Shown: positions 34,860 to 44,614, counted from the first letter of the stretch. The stretch is 54,039 nt of DNA from Eubacteriales bacterium (GCA_030536855.1 JAUNPK010000020.1:1-54039), one strand, 5' to 3'. Notes: generated by a model from the sequence alone, not told the origin. Program-made: numbers and translations.

Positions 34860-36560
34860 TCACTTTTTATTATGAACTTGCTTATTCTTAAAATCATTCG
34901 CAAGTTCTTTCATCTCTTTTGCGTTGGCAATTACAGAATCTGTCACCCTGTTGCCACCCAGCATTCTTGACAATTCCACAATACTCTCATCATAATCCAT
35001 CTTTTTTATACTACTGTAAGTTTTATTATCTATGGCAGACTTCTGAATTATATAATGATTGTCAGCCATAGATGCAATCTGAGGCAGATGAGTTATACAT
35101 ATAATCTGATGATTAGCTGACAGACTGCTCAATTTATTAGCTACCATCTGAGCAGTTTTGCCACTTATTCCTGCATCAATTTCATCAAAAATAAGAGAAA
35201 TACTACTATCTTTCCCAGCCATAACAGTTTTAATAGCAAGCATTATTCTTGAAAGTTCTCCACCTGATGCTATCTTTGAAAGAGGACGTAAATCTTCTCC
35301 AGGATTAGTTGAAATATAAAAACTGATATCATCAATGCCGTTGTTGTTAAAATTTTCTTTATTATTAATTTTAATAGAAAATCTTACATCAAGGAAATTG
35401 AGTTCTCTCAGTTCTTTTATAAATTCCTCTTCTAATCTTTTTGCTGCATCGACACGGGCTTTGCTTAATTCATTGCAGGTATTTAATATAGTTTTTCTTG
35501 CTTTTTCATATGATTCCGTTATTTTTTTAAGAACTTCATCATAATTATACAGTTGTTGAGCTTTCTCTTTTTTATAATTCAACTGTTCCAATATAGACTC
35601 TATGCTATTTCCATACTTTGATTTAAGGTTATTAATTAAATCAAGTCTGTTCTCAATAACTGAAAATTCTTCCGGACTAAACGTACACTCTTCAATATAA
35701 TCAGAAATAATTCTTGACGCATCATGAATCAGACTCTCAATATCTGACATCATATCATATGCAGATGAGATCTTCTCATCATAATCTGATATTGAAGATA
35801 ATGCTTTAGACGCACTTCCAGCCATATCACTCATATTATTATTACCTGAATTTAACAAATTATCAGCAACAGACAATTCGTTAATTATTTTTTGATAATT
35901 ATTTAAACGTCTATACGCATTTTCCAGTTCTTCATCTTCACCCAATGTAAGATTGGCACTTTCTATTTCATCTATTTCATATTCAAGAAACGATAGTTCT
36001 CTCTGTCTTTGTTCCTTATCTAAAGACAATTTTTTGAGTTCATTTTCTGCATTTTTATAAATTTTATACTCACCGGCAAGCTTGTCTTTAATGGGATTAA
36101 TTTCTGTTGCACCATATGTATCTACCACATCTATATGGTTACTTTCATCCATAAGCATTTGATTATCATGCTGTCCATGTATGTCTATAAGCAAATGAGA
36201 CAACTCTCTTGTCTGTGCTGCAGTAAATGTCTGACCATTAACCTTAAACTGGGATCTGTTAGCCATAATCTTCCTTGATATAAGTAAATCACCGTCTTCA
36301 ACATCAATCACGCCCAGTTCTTTGATTTGTTCAATTATATTGTTATCATCTATATGGAAAAGCAGTTCTGCAAGGCCATATTCAGCTCCCGACCTTATAA
36401 AATCAGGAGATGTTTTGACACCCAGAGCTGCATTTATAGAACCGATTATAATTGATTTACCGGCTCCTGTTTCACCTGAAAGAATATTTAAACCTTCATC
36501 AAAATCAATACTCTCTTCTTCTATAAGAGCAAGATTTTTAACATGTAAATTTGTTAACAT
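34860..36560 (-). CDS. recN: DNA repair protein RecN
   Basis: RecN is an SMC-like ATPase recruited to double-strand breaks. The 566-residue length is typical. Walker A GETGAGKSIIIG is at about residue 30, a long coiled coil spans about 160-390, and the C-terminal head has ASGGELSRIMLAI (signature) and LIFDEIDAGISG (Walker B), then ITHLPQIASMAD. It starts 22 bases after argR and precedes spoIVB, the order known from Bacillus. Confidence 0.96.
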   Translation of the reverse strand: MLTNLHVKNLALIEEESIDFDEGLNILSGETGAGKSIIIGSINAALGVKTSPDFIRSGAEYGLAELLFHIDDNNIIEQIKELGVIDVEDGDLLISRKIMANRSQFKVNGQTFTAAQTRELSHLLIDIHGQHDNQMLMDESNHIDVVDTYGATEINPIKDKLAGEYKIYKNAENELKKLSLDKEQRQRELSFLEYEIDEIESANLTLGEDEELENAYRRLNNYQKIINELSVADNLLNSGNNNMSDMAGSASKALSSISDYDEKISSAYDMMSDIESLIHDASRIISDYIEECTFSPEEFSVIENRLDLINNLKSKYGNSIESILEQLNYKKEKAQQLYNYDEVLKKITESYEKARKTILNTCNELSKARVDAAKRLEEEFIKELRELNFLDVRFSIKINNKENFNNNGIDDISFYISTNPGEDLRPLSKIASGGELSRIMLAIKTVMAGKDSSISLIFDEIDAGISGKTAQMVANKLSSLSANHQIICITHLPQIASMADNHYIIQKSAIDNKTYSSIKKMDYDESIVELSRMLGGNRVTDSVIANAKEMKELANDFKNKQVHNKK

Positions 36561-36582
36561 ATTACTCCTATTCCGTAGCTTG

Positions 36583-37035
36583 TCATTTCTTGATTAGCCT
36601 CTTAATTTTATTCATAACAGTAACAGTTTCATTAACACTTCTTATGGCACACATAATTGTATCGTCTCCAGCAATGGAACCTACAATTTCATTGAATTTA
36701 AGAGCATCCAAGGCTGCACATACGGCCATAGCCATACCCGGAACAGTCTTAATAACAAGTATATTTTGAGCCATATCCATTGACATAAAGCCTTCTTTTA
36801 ATACACGTATGTATTTTTCGCTCATAATTGGTTTAGTTGAAATCAAAGGTGCATATCTTTGATTTTTTCCATCATCAGATACTTTTGTGAGATTTAATTC
36901 TCTTATATCCCTTGAGACCGTAGCCTGAGTAACATTATACCCTGCTTTATTAAGCTCATCAGCAAGTTCTTCCTGAGTCCCTATATTCTTTTCATCAATT
37001 AATTCTAATATTTTTTTATGTCTGTCAAGTTTCAA
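36583..37035 (-). CDS. argR: Arginine repressor ArgR/AhrC
   Basis: A hexameric arginine-responsive DNA-binding protein controlling arginine synthesis and breakdown. The 150 residues consist of an N-terminal winged helix (about 1-70, with KAGYNVTQATVSRDIRELNL) and a C-terminal arginine-binding/oligomerisation domain (about 80-150, with GSIAGDDTIMCAIRS). No arg genes are in the window; its place between nadK and recN is positional conservation rather than a local pathway. AGGTGT precedes the start. Confidence 0.96.
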   Translation of the reverse strand: MKLDRHKKILELIDEKNIGTQEELADELNKAGYNVTQATVSRDIRELNLTKVSDDGKNQRYAPLISTKPIMSEKYIRVLKEGFMSMDMAQNILVIKTVPGMAMAVCAALDALKFNEIVGSIAGDDTIMCAIRSVNETVTVMNKIKRLIKK

Positions 37036-37087
37036 TCCTTACACCTCTTATAAAACGCTTGTTCCATTGGCAACATACTTTAGAAAA

Positions 37088-37939
37088 CTACATTTTTTTA
37101 CGTATTCTTTCAATAAAAGACATCTTACTGGTCTTAATAAGCCTGGTAACTTTTTCTGACCTTCTTATTACAACTCTGTCCCCTGTTATAAGTTTACAAT
37201 AACTTTCTCCGTCAAAAGTAGCAATTCTTTCCTCTGACATCTTCTTACTGTCATTTATATGAATAGTAATCTCGTCATCACAGCCAAATATAATACTTCT
37301 CTGTGTAAGTGTGTGTGCACATATAGGTGTTATCATTATTGTTCTTGCATTAGGCTGTATAATGGGGCCTCCCGCTGAAAGACTATAAGCTGTTGATCCT
37401 GTTGCAGTTGCAACAATAACACCATCTGCCGAAAATGAATTAAGGAATTCACCGTTAACACATATATTAAAATCAATAATTCTAAGGACACCATGTCTGG
37501 AAAGTACAACGTCGTTAAGAGCGACATCTTCATAAATTAGTTTGTCGTCTCTATATATTTTACCATTAAGCATCATACGGGTATCAATTTCATACATATC
37601 ATTAAAGAGATTATCCAGCGTTGAAAAAACACTATTCATATCCGTATCTGTAAGATAACCTAACGTGCCAATATTAACTCCCAGAAGTGGGCAATTCTTA
37701 CTGTTAAGATCTCTTGCTGCCTGAATTAATGTGCCGTCTCCTCCTAATACTATGATACAATCCACATCATCAGGAACCATATCCGCATTTGTATAACAAT
37801 AATCAGTGTCATCCACATTATTAGCCTGTTCGTTATAAATGACGCAAGCTCCGTTGGTATTAAGATATTTAATTATACTGTCTGTGTATAAGCCTTCCGG
37901 ATCCTTCTTTTGATTAGTAACAATATAAAATGATTTCAT
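37088..37939 (-). CDS. nadK: NAD kinase
   Basis: Phosphorylates NAD to NADP. The 283 residues contain the catalytic GGDGTLIQAARD motif (about 66-77), GVNIGTLGYLTDTD, the conserved NDVVLSR segment and SADGVIVATATGSTAYSLSAGGPI. It lies between tlyA (34 bases away) and argR. In Bacillus the nadK genes are elsewhere, while many Clostridia carry nadK in this tlyA-nadK-argR arrangement. A GGGGAA ribosome site precedes the ATG. Confidence 0.96.
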   Translation of the reverse strand: MKSFYIVTNQKKDPEGLYTDSIIKYLNTNGACVIYNEQANNVDDTDYCYTNADMVPDDVDCIIVLGGDGTLIQAARDLNSKNCPLLGVNIGTLGYLTDTDMNSVFSTLDNLFNDMYEIDTRMMLNGKIYRDDKLIYEDVALNDVVLSRHGVLRIIDFNICVNGEFLNSFSADGVIVATATGSTAYSLSAGGPIIQPNARTIMITPICAHTLTQRSIIFGCDDEITIHINDSKKMSEERIATFDGESYCKLITGDRVVIRRSEKVTRLIKTSKMSFIERIRKKM

Positions 37940-37973
37940 CTGGTTCCCCTATACTATTAGTATTGAAAATATA

Positions 37974-38777
37974 TTACAATACTTCATGTGCTTTGTCTAC
38001 AATTTTTTCAATTTCAAATGGTCTTGTTTCATATATCCCGTCAATATGCTTCTGTAAATGTAACAGATATTCTATATTTCCCTCCGGTCCTTTAACAGGT
38101 GAAAATTCAAGATTAAGTATTTCAAAATTAATTGAAACTGCATACTCTATAACCTTATTAATAACTTCAACATGAACATCTTTATCCCTTACCACGCCAT
38201 GTTTTCCAACCTTTTCTCTGCCTGCTTCAAATTGAGGCTTTATAAGACATACAATCTGTCCTGAGTCTGTAAGAAGATTCTTCACAGGAAGCAAAACTTT
38301 TGTTAAAGAAATAAATGAGACGTCAATGCTGGAAAAATCTATTTTATCACTTACATCATCAGGAGTAACATATCTGATATTAGTCTTTTCCATGCAAACC
38401 ACCCTTGGATCATTCCTTAACTTCCAGTCAAGCTGGCCATGTCCCACGTCCACTGCATAAACTTTAACCGCACCATTTTGTAGCATACAGTCTGTGAATC
38501 CTCCCGTAGAAGAGCCCACATCCATACATATTTTTCCTTCAAGGGTCACGTCAAAATTTTCCATAGCTTTTTCAAGCTTTAATCCGCCTCGGCTTACATA
38601 TTTAAGAGTTGTCCCCCTTACTTCTATGGATACCGTATCAGGAAAAGACTGACCCGCTTTATCTTCCTTCTGTCCATCAACATAAACATTTCCTGACATG
38701 ATAATCGCCTTTGCTTTTTCCCTGGATGAGGCAAGTCCTCTGTTTACAAGAAGTACATCTAATCTTTCTTTACTCAT
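37974..38777 (-). CDS. tlyA: TlyA family rRNA 2'-O-methyltransferase
   Basis: A 267-residue TlyA-type protein, historically called hemolysin, that methylates rRNA ribose in species where it has been tested. It has an N-terminal S4 RNA-binding domain (about 1-65, RLDVLLVNRGLASSREKA) and an FtsJ-like SAM-binding domain with DVGSSTGGFTDCML at about residue 88. It starts 2 bases after the dxs stop codon, with GGAGATTAATA as ribosome site inside the dxs end, so translation is coupled. Activity on rRNA is inferred from family. Confidence 0.93.
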   Translation of the reverse strand: MSKERLDVLLVNRGLASSREKAKAIIMSGNVYVDGQKEDKAGQSFPDTVSIEVRGTTLKYVSRGGLKLEKAMENFDVTLEGKICMDVGSSTGGFTDCMLQNGAVKVYAVDVGHGQLDWKLRNDPRVVCMEKTNIRYVTPDDVSDKIDFSSIDVSFISLTKVLLPVKNLLTDSGQIVCLIKPQFEAGREKVGKHGVVRDKDVHVEVINKVIEYAVSINFEILNLEFSPVKGPEGNIEYLLHLQKHIDGIYETRPFEIEKIVDKAHEVL

Positions 38778-38779
38778 TA

Positions 38780-40654
38780 TTAATCTCCGTTGTAATAATT
38801 ATAAACTGACTTAATTCTTGTCTTAATTGTCTCTTTGTCAATACCAGTTTCTTCCCTTAATATATCAACACTTCCATGCTCAATATAATCATCAGGAAGA
38901 GATATATTTAATACATGATTATCAAGATTAGAATCATTTATATATTGACAGACAAGTCTTCCAAAACCACCTGTAGAAACATTTTCTTCCAAAGTAACAA
39001 TAAGACTGTGACTTCTGCAGATATCAATAAGCATAAGTTCGTCAACAGGTTTTACAAATCTTGCATTAATCAATGTTACATTATATCCCTCATCTTTTAA
39101 TTCCCTGCGCACATCATCTGCAATCTTTACCATACTACCCAGTGCCAGAAGAGCTATATCCTTCTCTTTATATAGAACTTCAGCTCTTCCGTATTCAATA
39201 GGTGTTTTAAACTCTTCAAAGTCAAGACAGGCTTTTCCTCTCGGATATCTGATTGCTATAGGTCCGTCAAATTCCAGAAGAGAAAACCTCAGCGCCTGCT
39301 TAAGCTCCCATGCATTTTTAGGTGCCAATATGGTCATGTTAGGTATTGATGATAAAAAGGATATATCAAAAATACCCTGGTGAGTCTCTCCGTCACTGCC
39401 TACAAGTCCCGCTCTGTCTATCGCAAAAACAACATGAAGATGTTGAATACAAACATCATGCAAAATTTGGTCGTAAGCTCTTTGTAAAAATGAAGAGTAT
39501 ACTGCAAAAACAGGTTTTAATCCACCGGCTGCAAGCCCCGCTGCAAATGTGACGGCATGGGCCTCCGCAATACCAACATCATAAAATCTTTCAGGAAACC
39601 ATTTCGAAAACTTATGAAGTCCTGTTCCATCAGGCATAGCTGCCGTTATAGCTGCAACATATTTATCTTCTTTTGCCAGTTCACATATAGACTCCGAAAA
39701 AACATCCGAATAAGTTGGAATGTCTGTTTTTTTCATTTCCTTTCCTGTTTTTATATCAAAAGGTCCAATTCCGTGAAACTTACTTGGGTTACGTTCGGCC
39801 GGCTTATATCCATGGCCTTTCTGGGTAACAACATGAACAAGGACAGGACCGTCAATACGTTTTGCAATTTTAAAAATCTTAATAAGCTTCTCTATATCGT
39901 GTCCATCTATAGGTCCAAGATAGTAAATTCCCATACTTTCAAATAAAGAATCATGCAAAATAATCTGTTTAAGATTATTCTTAGTTTTCTTTATCCTGTT
40001 TACCATTTTTTCACCATAAGGAAGTTTATAAAGAACATTTCCAATTCCTTCCTTAAGATCATAATATGAATCGGAAGACCTTATTTCTCCCAACATATCA
40101 TTAATTCCACCAACATTTTTAGAAATGGACATGGTATTATCATTAAGAACAATAATAAAGTTTGTTTTAAGCTGTGAAGCATTATTCATGGCCTCATAAG
40201 CCATTCCACCTGTAAGTGCTCCATCACCTATAACTGAAACAACACTATATTTTTCACCCTTAACATCTCTTGCGGTAGCTAAACCAAGCCCTGCAGATAT
40301 GGAAGTAGAACTATGTCCTGTATCAAATGCATCATAATTACTTTCATTTCTCTTAGGAAATCCGCTCATACCGCCAAATTTTCTAAGTTCATCAAACTGA
40401 TTCTTTCTTCCTGTTAAAAGCTTATGGGTATATGATTGATGCCCCACATCCCATATAAGCTTGTCCTGGGGAAGATTAAAAGCAAGATGTAAAGCCATGG
40501 TTAATTCCACCACCCCAAGATTAGAAGCAAGATGTCCGCCTGTTACACTAATTTTTTCAATAAGGAATTGACGTATCTCATCAGCAAGCTGGTTATATTC
40601 AATTGGTGATAATTTTTTTATATCATTTGGTTTATTAATTTTTTCAAGAATCAT
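38780..40654 (-). CDS. dxs: 1-deoxy-D-xylulose-5-phosphate synthase
   Basis: The thiamine-diphosphate enzyme that makes DXP from pyruvate and glyceraldehyde 3-phosphate, entry to the MEP isoprenoid pathway. I prefer ATG 40654 (MILEKINKPNDIKKLS), which matches the usual family N-terminus, although a GTG at 40672 would add six residues and neither has a strong ribosome site. About 624 residues. ThDP motif GDGALTGGMAYEAMNN, the domain-II DRAGLVGSDGETHQG and GHSSTSISAGLGLA are present. It follows ispA by 56 bases and is coupled to tlyA. Confidence 0.95.
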   Translation of the reverse strand: MILEKINKPNDIKKLSPIEYNQLADEIRQFLIEKISVTGGHLASNLGVVELTMALHLAFNLPQDKLIWDVGHQSYTHKLLTGRKNQFDELRKFGGMSGFPKRNESNYDAFDTGHSSTSISAGLGLATARDVKGEKYSVVSVIGDGALTGGMAYEAMNNASQLKTNFIIVLNDNTMSISKNVGGINDMLGEIRSSDSYYDLKEGIGNVLYKLPYGEKMVNRIKKTKNNLKQIILHDSLFESMGIYYLGPIDGHDIEKLIKIFKIAKRIDGPVLVHVVTQKGHGYKPAERNPSKFHGIGPFDIKTGKEMKKTDIPTYSDVFSESICELAKEDKYVAAITAAMPDGTGLHKFSKWFPERFYDVGIAEAHAVTFAAGLAAGGLKPVFAVYSSFLQRAYDQILHDVCIQHLHVVFAIDRAGLVGSDGETHQGIFDISFLSSIPNMTILAPKNAWELKQALRFSLLEFDGPIAIRYPRGKACLDFEEFKTPIEYGRAEVLYKEKDIALLALGSMVKIADDVRRELKDEGYNVTLINARFVKPVDELMLIDICRSHSLIVTLEENVSTGGFGRLVCQYINDSNLDNHVLNISLPDDYIEHGSVDILREETGIDKETIKTRIKSVYNYYNGD

Positions 40655-40710
40655 ATATGTGCCATTCTGCACTAAGGCAGCCTTTGCTTTGTATATATTT
40701 AAATTAATAA

Positions 40711-41610
40711 TTATTTATTTCGTGATATGAGACTCTTAACAAGTTCGATTAAAAAGTCATTATCTCCAAGTTCTTTAAGAATATCAATTGCTCTCTCAGA
40801 AAATGTATCAACATCTTCAGTTGCCTTATCCATACCATACAATGAAACATAAGTGGTTTTATTATTACGTTCATCGCTTAATACAGGTTTTCCCAGCACT
40901 TCCTGAGTACTTGTAATATCAAGTATGTCGTCCTTAATCTGAAAAGCAAAACCTACCAGATTTCCTGCGTTTTCCAGCTTATCGAGTACACCTTCATCAC
41001 ATCCGGCAAGAACTGCACCCGCCATAAAAGATGCTTCTATCAAAGCACCGGTTTTAAGTCTGAAAATGTAGTCTAATTGTTTGCCATCCATGGATTTATC
41101 GGTAAGATAAACATCTAACGATTGTCCTCCCACCATTCCGTAAATTCCTGATTTTTTTGCAATAATCCCTGCTGCTTTTGACTTTTTTGAAAAATCTACA
41201 GAATCTTCGCATTTTGTTATTGCTTCAATCATTGTCTCATAAGCAAGATTTAGTAATCCGTCACCGGCAAGAATACCAAAATCTTCCCCATATTTCTTGT
41301 GAGTTGTAAGTTGTCCCCTTCTATATTCATCATTATCCATAGCAGGAAGATCATCATGTACAAGTGAGTATGAGTGTATTATCTCAATTGCTGCCATAAA
41401 AGGGTATACATCTTCAAAATTCTTTCCGCCACAAAGTTTGTAAGTCTCCAGCATTAATAAAGGTCTTATTCTTTTTCCCCCAACATTAACACTATAATTC
41501 ATAGCATCAGCAATTCTTTTATGATATCCTTCTGCTTCAGGAAGGTAAGATTTAATAATTTTATTTATATTATCAACTTTATTGTTAAGCTCTTCTTTAA
41601 AATGTTCCAT
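40711..41610 (-). CDS. ispA: Polyprenyl (geranyl/farnesyl) diphosphate synthase
   Basis: Head-to-tail prenyltransferase condensing isopentenyl diphosphate with allylic diphosphates. The 299-residue protein has the first aspartate-rich motif VHDDLPAMDNDEYRRG, GDGLLNLAYE, and the second motif FQIKDDILDITS. Length and the two residues inside the first motif fit the bacterial type II farnesyl diphosphate synthase encoded next to xseB and dxs. Its start overlaps the xseB stop by 14 bases, so translation is coupled. Confidence 0.96.
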   Translation of the reverse strand: MEHFKEELNNKVDNINKIIKSYLPEAEGYHKRIADAMNYSVNVGGKRIRPLLMLETYKLCGGKNFEDVYPFMAAIEIIHSYSLVHDDLPAMDNDEYRRGQLTTHKKYGEDFGILAGDGLLNLAYETMIEAITKCEDSVDFSKKSKAAGIIAKKSGIYGMVGGQSLDVYLTDKSMDGKQLDYIFRLKTGALIEASFMAGAVLAGCDEGVLDKLENAGNLVGFAFQIKDDILDITSTQEVLGKPVLSDERNNKTTYVSLYGMDKATEDVDTFSERAIDILKELGDNDFLIELVKSLISRNK

Positions 41611-41815
41611 CAGTTTCTACCTGCTCTCCTCTGTCATTAATCAAAACAATCTGTTTTTCTACTTTATCCAGCATTCCGTTACAATTTTCTACAAGTTTAA
41701 TTCCTTCTTTGTACAGCTTAAAGGCCTCATCTAAAGTAATATCTTCTTTTTCCATATCACTGATAATATTTTCAAGCCTTGCAAATGAATCTTCTATAGT
41801 CTGTGTCTTTGCCAT
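41597..41815 (-). CDS. xseB: Exodeoxyribonuclease VII small subunit
   Basis: The 72-residue small subunit of exonuclease VII, an all-helical protein that binds several per XseA. It begins MAKTQTIEDSFARLENII and contains LDEAFKLYKEGIKLVENCN, matching the family. The gene starts 21 bases after xseA and overlaps ispA. Confidence 0.94.
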   Translation of the reverse strand: MAKTQTIEDSFARLENIISDMEKEDITLDEAFKLYKEGIKLVENCNGMLDKVEKQIVLINDRGEQVETDGTF

Positions 41816-41836
41816 ATTTACTCCATTCCCGTCTTA

Positions 41837-43039
41837 CTAATTATTTTTGTCAATTCCAGTAACCACCGCGGATACGCAGCCATCTTTTAAGTATATATCC
41901 ATATTATCATTAACGCTAACATCATTTACAGATACTATATGCTTTCCGTCATGATTCTGAATATAGGCGAATCCACCATTTAGTTTTCTAAGCGGACTAT
42001 TTCCGTCAAGTTTAGCTGAAAGCACTGATAATCTGTGTTTATTAATATTTAATGTATTATTCATATAAAAATTCAGTTTATCTTCATACCCTATAAGCAT
42101 CTGACGTTTTTCCTGCACCTGATTAACAGGATTCAGATACTGTAAAGAAAGATTATATTTATCTGTATAATCTCTGCAGGCTCTGATTTTCAACTGCATA
42201 TTACGGTTAAGTCTGTTCTTTATATCTGTTATTCCGGCTTCCACCTGTCTTATATCACAGACAGCCAGTTCTGCTGCTGCTGAGGGTGTTGGTGCCCTTA
42301 AATCTGCAACAAAATCCGATATGGAAAAATCCGTTTCGTGACCTACTGCTGATATTATAGGAGTTTCTGCATTAAAAATAGCCTCTGCAACAATTTCTTC
42401 ATTAAATGCCCATAAATCTTCCAAAGAGCCACCGCCCCTGCCTACTATAATACAGTCAAGTCCCATCTTATCAAGAATCTCAATGCCCTTGACAATTGAA
42501 TATTTAGCCTGTTCCCCCTGAACAAGAGCCGGATAGAGATAAAGTTTTACATAAGGATTTCTACGATAAGAAATATTCATTATATCTCTGATTGCAGCAC
42601 CTGTAGATGCAGTGACAATTCCAATTTTTCTTGAAAAAGCAGGAATTGTCTTCTTGTAAATATCCGAAAAATATCCCATTTCTTCAAATTTACATTTAAG
42701 AAGTTCGAACTGCTTATATAAATCTCCAATGCCGTCCTCAGTTATATTCGATGCATATAACTGATATTTACCATCTCTTTCATATACATCAATTCTTCCC
42801 TCCACCGTAACTTTCATTCCATCAGTAAGCCTCATTTTAAGCTTACCGGCAAAGGATGAAAACATTATGGATGATATTGTACCCCCGGAATCTTTCAATG
42901 TAAAATAAATATGACCGGAGGTATGATACTTGCAATTAGATATCTCCCCTTTGATTTGAATATGATTAAGGACGAAATCCTGTTTAAACATATTCTTGAT
43001 ATAGGAATTAATCTGTGTCACAGTATATACTCCAGCCAT
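41837..43039 (-). CDS. xseA: Exodeoxyribonuclease VII large subunit
   Basis: Catalytic subunit of exonuclease VII, which degrades single-stranded DNA in either direction. Start is ATG 43039 (MAGVYTVTQINSYI) with AGAGAGG five bases upstream; 54 further in-frame codons upstream lie inside nusB in another frame and are not real. The 400 residues contain an N-terminal OB fold (about 1-100, SGHIYFTLKDSGG), the catalytic region with GIVTASTGAAIRDI, IIVGRGGGSLEDLWAFN and SAVGHETDFSISDFVADLRAPTPSAAAE. Starts 22 bases after the nusB stop. Confidence 0.96.
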   Translation of the reverse strand: MAGVYTVTQINSYIKNMFKQDFVLNHIQIKGEISNCKYHTSGHIYFTLKDSGGTISSIMFSSFAGKLKMRLTDGMKVTVEGRIDVYERDGKYQLYASNITEDGIGDLYKQFELLKCKFEEMGYFSDIYKKTIPAFSRKIGIVTASTGAAIRDIMNISYRRNPYVKLYLYPALVQGEQAKYSIVKGIEILDKMGLDCIIVGRGGGSLEDLWAFNEEIVAEAIFNAETPIISAVGHETDFSISDFVADLRAPTPSAAAELAVCDIRQVEAGITDIKNRLNRNMQLKIRACRDYTDKYNLSLQYLNPVNQVQEKRQMLIGYEDKLNFYMNNTLNINKHRLSVLSAKLDGNSPLRKLNGGFAYIQNHDGKHIVSVNDVSVNDNMDIYLKDGCVSAVVTGIDKNN

Positions 43040-43061
43040 AAGACCTCTCTTTACAGGTAAT

Positions 43062-43460
43062 TTACACAAGCTTAGCCAATACACCATTAACAAATGACGA
43101 TGTACTGTCATCTGAGCCATAAACTTTAGCAAGCTCAACAGCTTCATTAATTGCAACATTGACAGGGATGTCATCATCATAAAGCATTTCATAAACAGCA
43201 AGCCTTATGATAGAAAGCTCTGCTTTTCCCAGTCTGTCAACAGGCCATCCAACGGATACCTCGTTAATTTTGTTATCAATCTCCTCTAAATTATCGGCAA
43301 TGTTCAGAATCTTCTTCTCCATATACTCGTAGTCCGACTCTGAAACATCATGATATTCTTCAAAATACAATCGTATCTGTTCATCAAGTTCATTTCTTTC
43401 ATAAAACGGAGCTCTAAACAATACTTTAAATATATGCTCCCTCATCTTTGATCTTGTCAT
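43062..43460 (-). CDS. nusB: Transcription antitermination factor NusB
   Basis: NusB with S10 forms the boxA-binding complex in rRNA antitermination. ATG 43460 (MTRSKMREHIFKVLF) is chosen, with GAGG upstream; a GTG at 43472 overlaps the ribosome site. The 132-residue helical protein ends with the conserved VNVAINEAVELAKVYG and SSFVNGVLAKLV. It lies between the Asp23 gene and xseA as in Bacillus. Confidence 0.95.
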   Translation of the reverse strand: MTRSKMREHIFKVLFRAPFYERNELDEQIRLYFEEYHDVSESDYEYMEKKILNIADNLEEIDNKINEVSVGWPVDRLGKAELSIIRLAVYEMLYDDDIPVNVAINEAVELAKVYGSDDSTSSFVNGVLAKLV

Positions 43461-43493
43461 AGAATTCCTCACAATGTGTTGTACTCTTTAAAC

Positions 43494-43516
43494 AGGACTG
43501 CCAAAAAGGCAGTCCT
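43494..43516 (-). terminator. Weak terminator between asp23 and nusB
   Basis: A 9-bp perfect GC-containing stem AGGACTGCC/GGCAGTCCT (43494-43502 with 43508-43516). The following minus-strand sequence is only GTTTAAAG, so it is likely a partial terminator giving more asp23 than nusB transcript. Confidence 0.6.
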
Positions 43517-43525
43517 TAAAATAAC

Positions 43526-43912
43526 TTAATTCTCAATATTAACACCGCAAATCTTAACATTTACTTCTGATACTTCCAATCCTGTCATGTTCTCAATTGC
43601 GTTCTTAACTCTTTCCTGTACAGCCTGTGAAACTTTAGGAATCTCATAGCCATATTTTATATTGAGGGAAAGAAAAACTGAAACTTCTGTTTCTGCAACA
43701 TTTACCTTAACTCCCTTGGAAAGATTCTTCATACCAAGCTTGCTAACAAGCTCATTAGTGATATTACCTGCCATACTTTCAACGCCTTCAACTTCTGTAG
43801 CAGCTAATCCGGCAATAATGGCAACAACTTCATCAGCGACCCTTACTTCTCCAATGTTGACGCTCTCATGAATAGTGTAAGTCGTTCCTCTATCTTCAAA
43901 CTCTTTTGTCAT
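43526..43912 (-). CDS. yqhY: Asp23/Gls24 family envelope stress protein
   Basis: A 128-residue Asp23/Gls24 (DUF322) protein. It shows the conserved VRVADEVVAIIAGLAATEVEGV near residue 23 and the C-terminal VSEVNVKICGVNI. The Bacillus orthologue in this position is YqhY, whose loss there disturbs fatty-acid synthesis control; other family members are cell-envelope stress proteins. AGGAGGGTG precedes the ATG. It has its own near-consensus promoter and is followed by a partial terminator before nusB. Confidence 0.93.
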   Translation of the reverse strand: MTKEFEDRGTTYTIHESVNIGEVRVADEVVAIIAGLAATEVEGVESMAGNITNELVSKLGMKNLSKGVKVNVAETEVSVFLSLNIKYGYEIPKVSQAVQERVKNAIENMTGLEVSEVNVKICGVNIEN

Positions 43913-43953
43913 AACACCCTCCTGGTTGATTAATAAACGTAATTTATGTTCTT

Positions 43954-43982
43954 ATTATAATCAATTATATAAATAAATGCAA
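43954..43982 (-). promoter_or_regulatory. Sigma-A promoter of asp23-nusB operon
   Basis: TTGCAT (43977-43982) and TATAAT (43954-43959) on the minus strand with 17 bases between, about 42 bases before the asp23 start. It probably drives the whole cluster down to recN and separates it from the sporulation-specific spoIIIA operon. Confidence 0.8.
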
Positions 43983-43996
43983 ATATTACAACAAAA

Positions 43997-44590
43997 TTAC
44001 TGTTGATTCTGATTACAAACATTTATTGTCACTTTATCTGCCGTCATACCTGTTTTTCTTTTTACAATATCTTCTATCTGTGCTCTTTCACTGTCAGTTA
44101 TTGCTGTCCTGTTAATTACAACATCAACAGAATTATCTGAAACAGATGCCACCGTATCATCAAATCCTTTTGCTTCAAGTAAAAGCTCTATTGCAGCTTC
44201 TTTTTCGCTATACTCAGAAATTTTTGCCAATTCATTTATTGCAGCTGTTTTTGCAGCTGTATCAATAGTATTATCGTTTACAATATTAGTAAGACTCTCT
44301 GTATTCTTTGCACGAATTTGCTCTCTGTTAAGTTTTGCTTCAGAAATTATACCTGCGCTTACATTTCCTGATGTAAGAATAACACTTCCCGGCTCCATAA
44401 CATTTTCACCTTCTTCAAGTAAGCCATCAGGATCCGGGCTTTCAACATCTGCATTTTCATCTGTATTAGATACATTTTTACTGCTGACAGAAATAATATC
44501 AGACAGGTTACCGGAATAATTAATATACCCCGCAACAGCAATCAAAATCGCCAACGAGGTAATAATAACCTGATTTTTTTTAATTTTCAT
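43997..44590 (-). CDS. spoIIIAH: Stage III sporulation protein AH
   Basis: SpoIIIAH is the mother-cell membrane protein that pairs with forespore SpoIIQ to form the intercellular feeding channel. The 197 residues have a short cytoplasmic start, one membrane segment (about 8-25), a variable linker, and a C-terminal ring-forming (EscJ-like) domain ending TGMTADKVTINVCNQ. Last gene of the spoIIIA operon, 24 bases after spoIIIAG. Confidence 0.92.
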   Translation of the reverse strand: MKIKKNQVIITSLAILIAVAGYINYSGNLSDIISVSSKNVSNTDENADVESPDPDGLLEEGENVMEPGSVILTSGNVSAGIISEAKLNREQIRAKNTESLTNIVNDNTIDTAAKTAAINELAKISEYSEKEAAIELLLEAKGFDDTVASVSDNSVDVVINRTAITDSERAQIEDIVKRKTGMTADKVTINVCNQNQQ

Positions 44591-44614
44591 TGTGATATAT
44601 ACCTCCCACTTAAT

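Noticed and set aside
38915-39946. Plus-strand open frames inside dxs
   Set aside because: Antisense shadows of a conserved gene without ribosome sites.
43040-43201. Upstream extension of xseA by 54 codons
   Set aside because: These codons lie in another frame of nusB, are methionine/leucine-rich nonsense, and ATG 43039 has a good ribosome site and family-like start.
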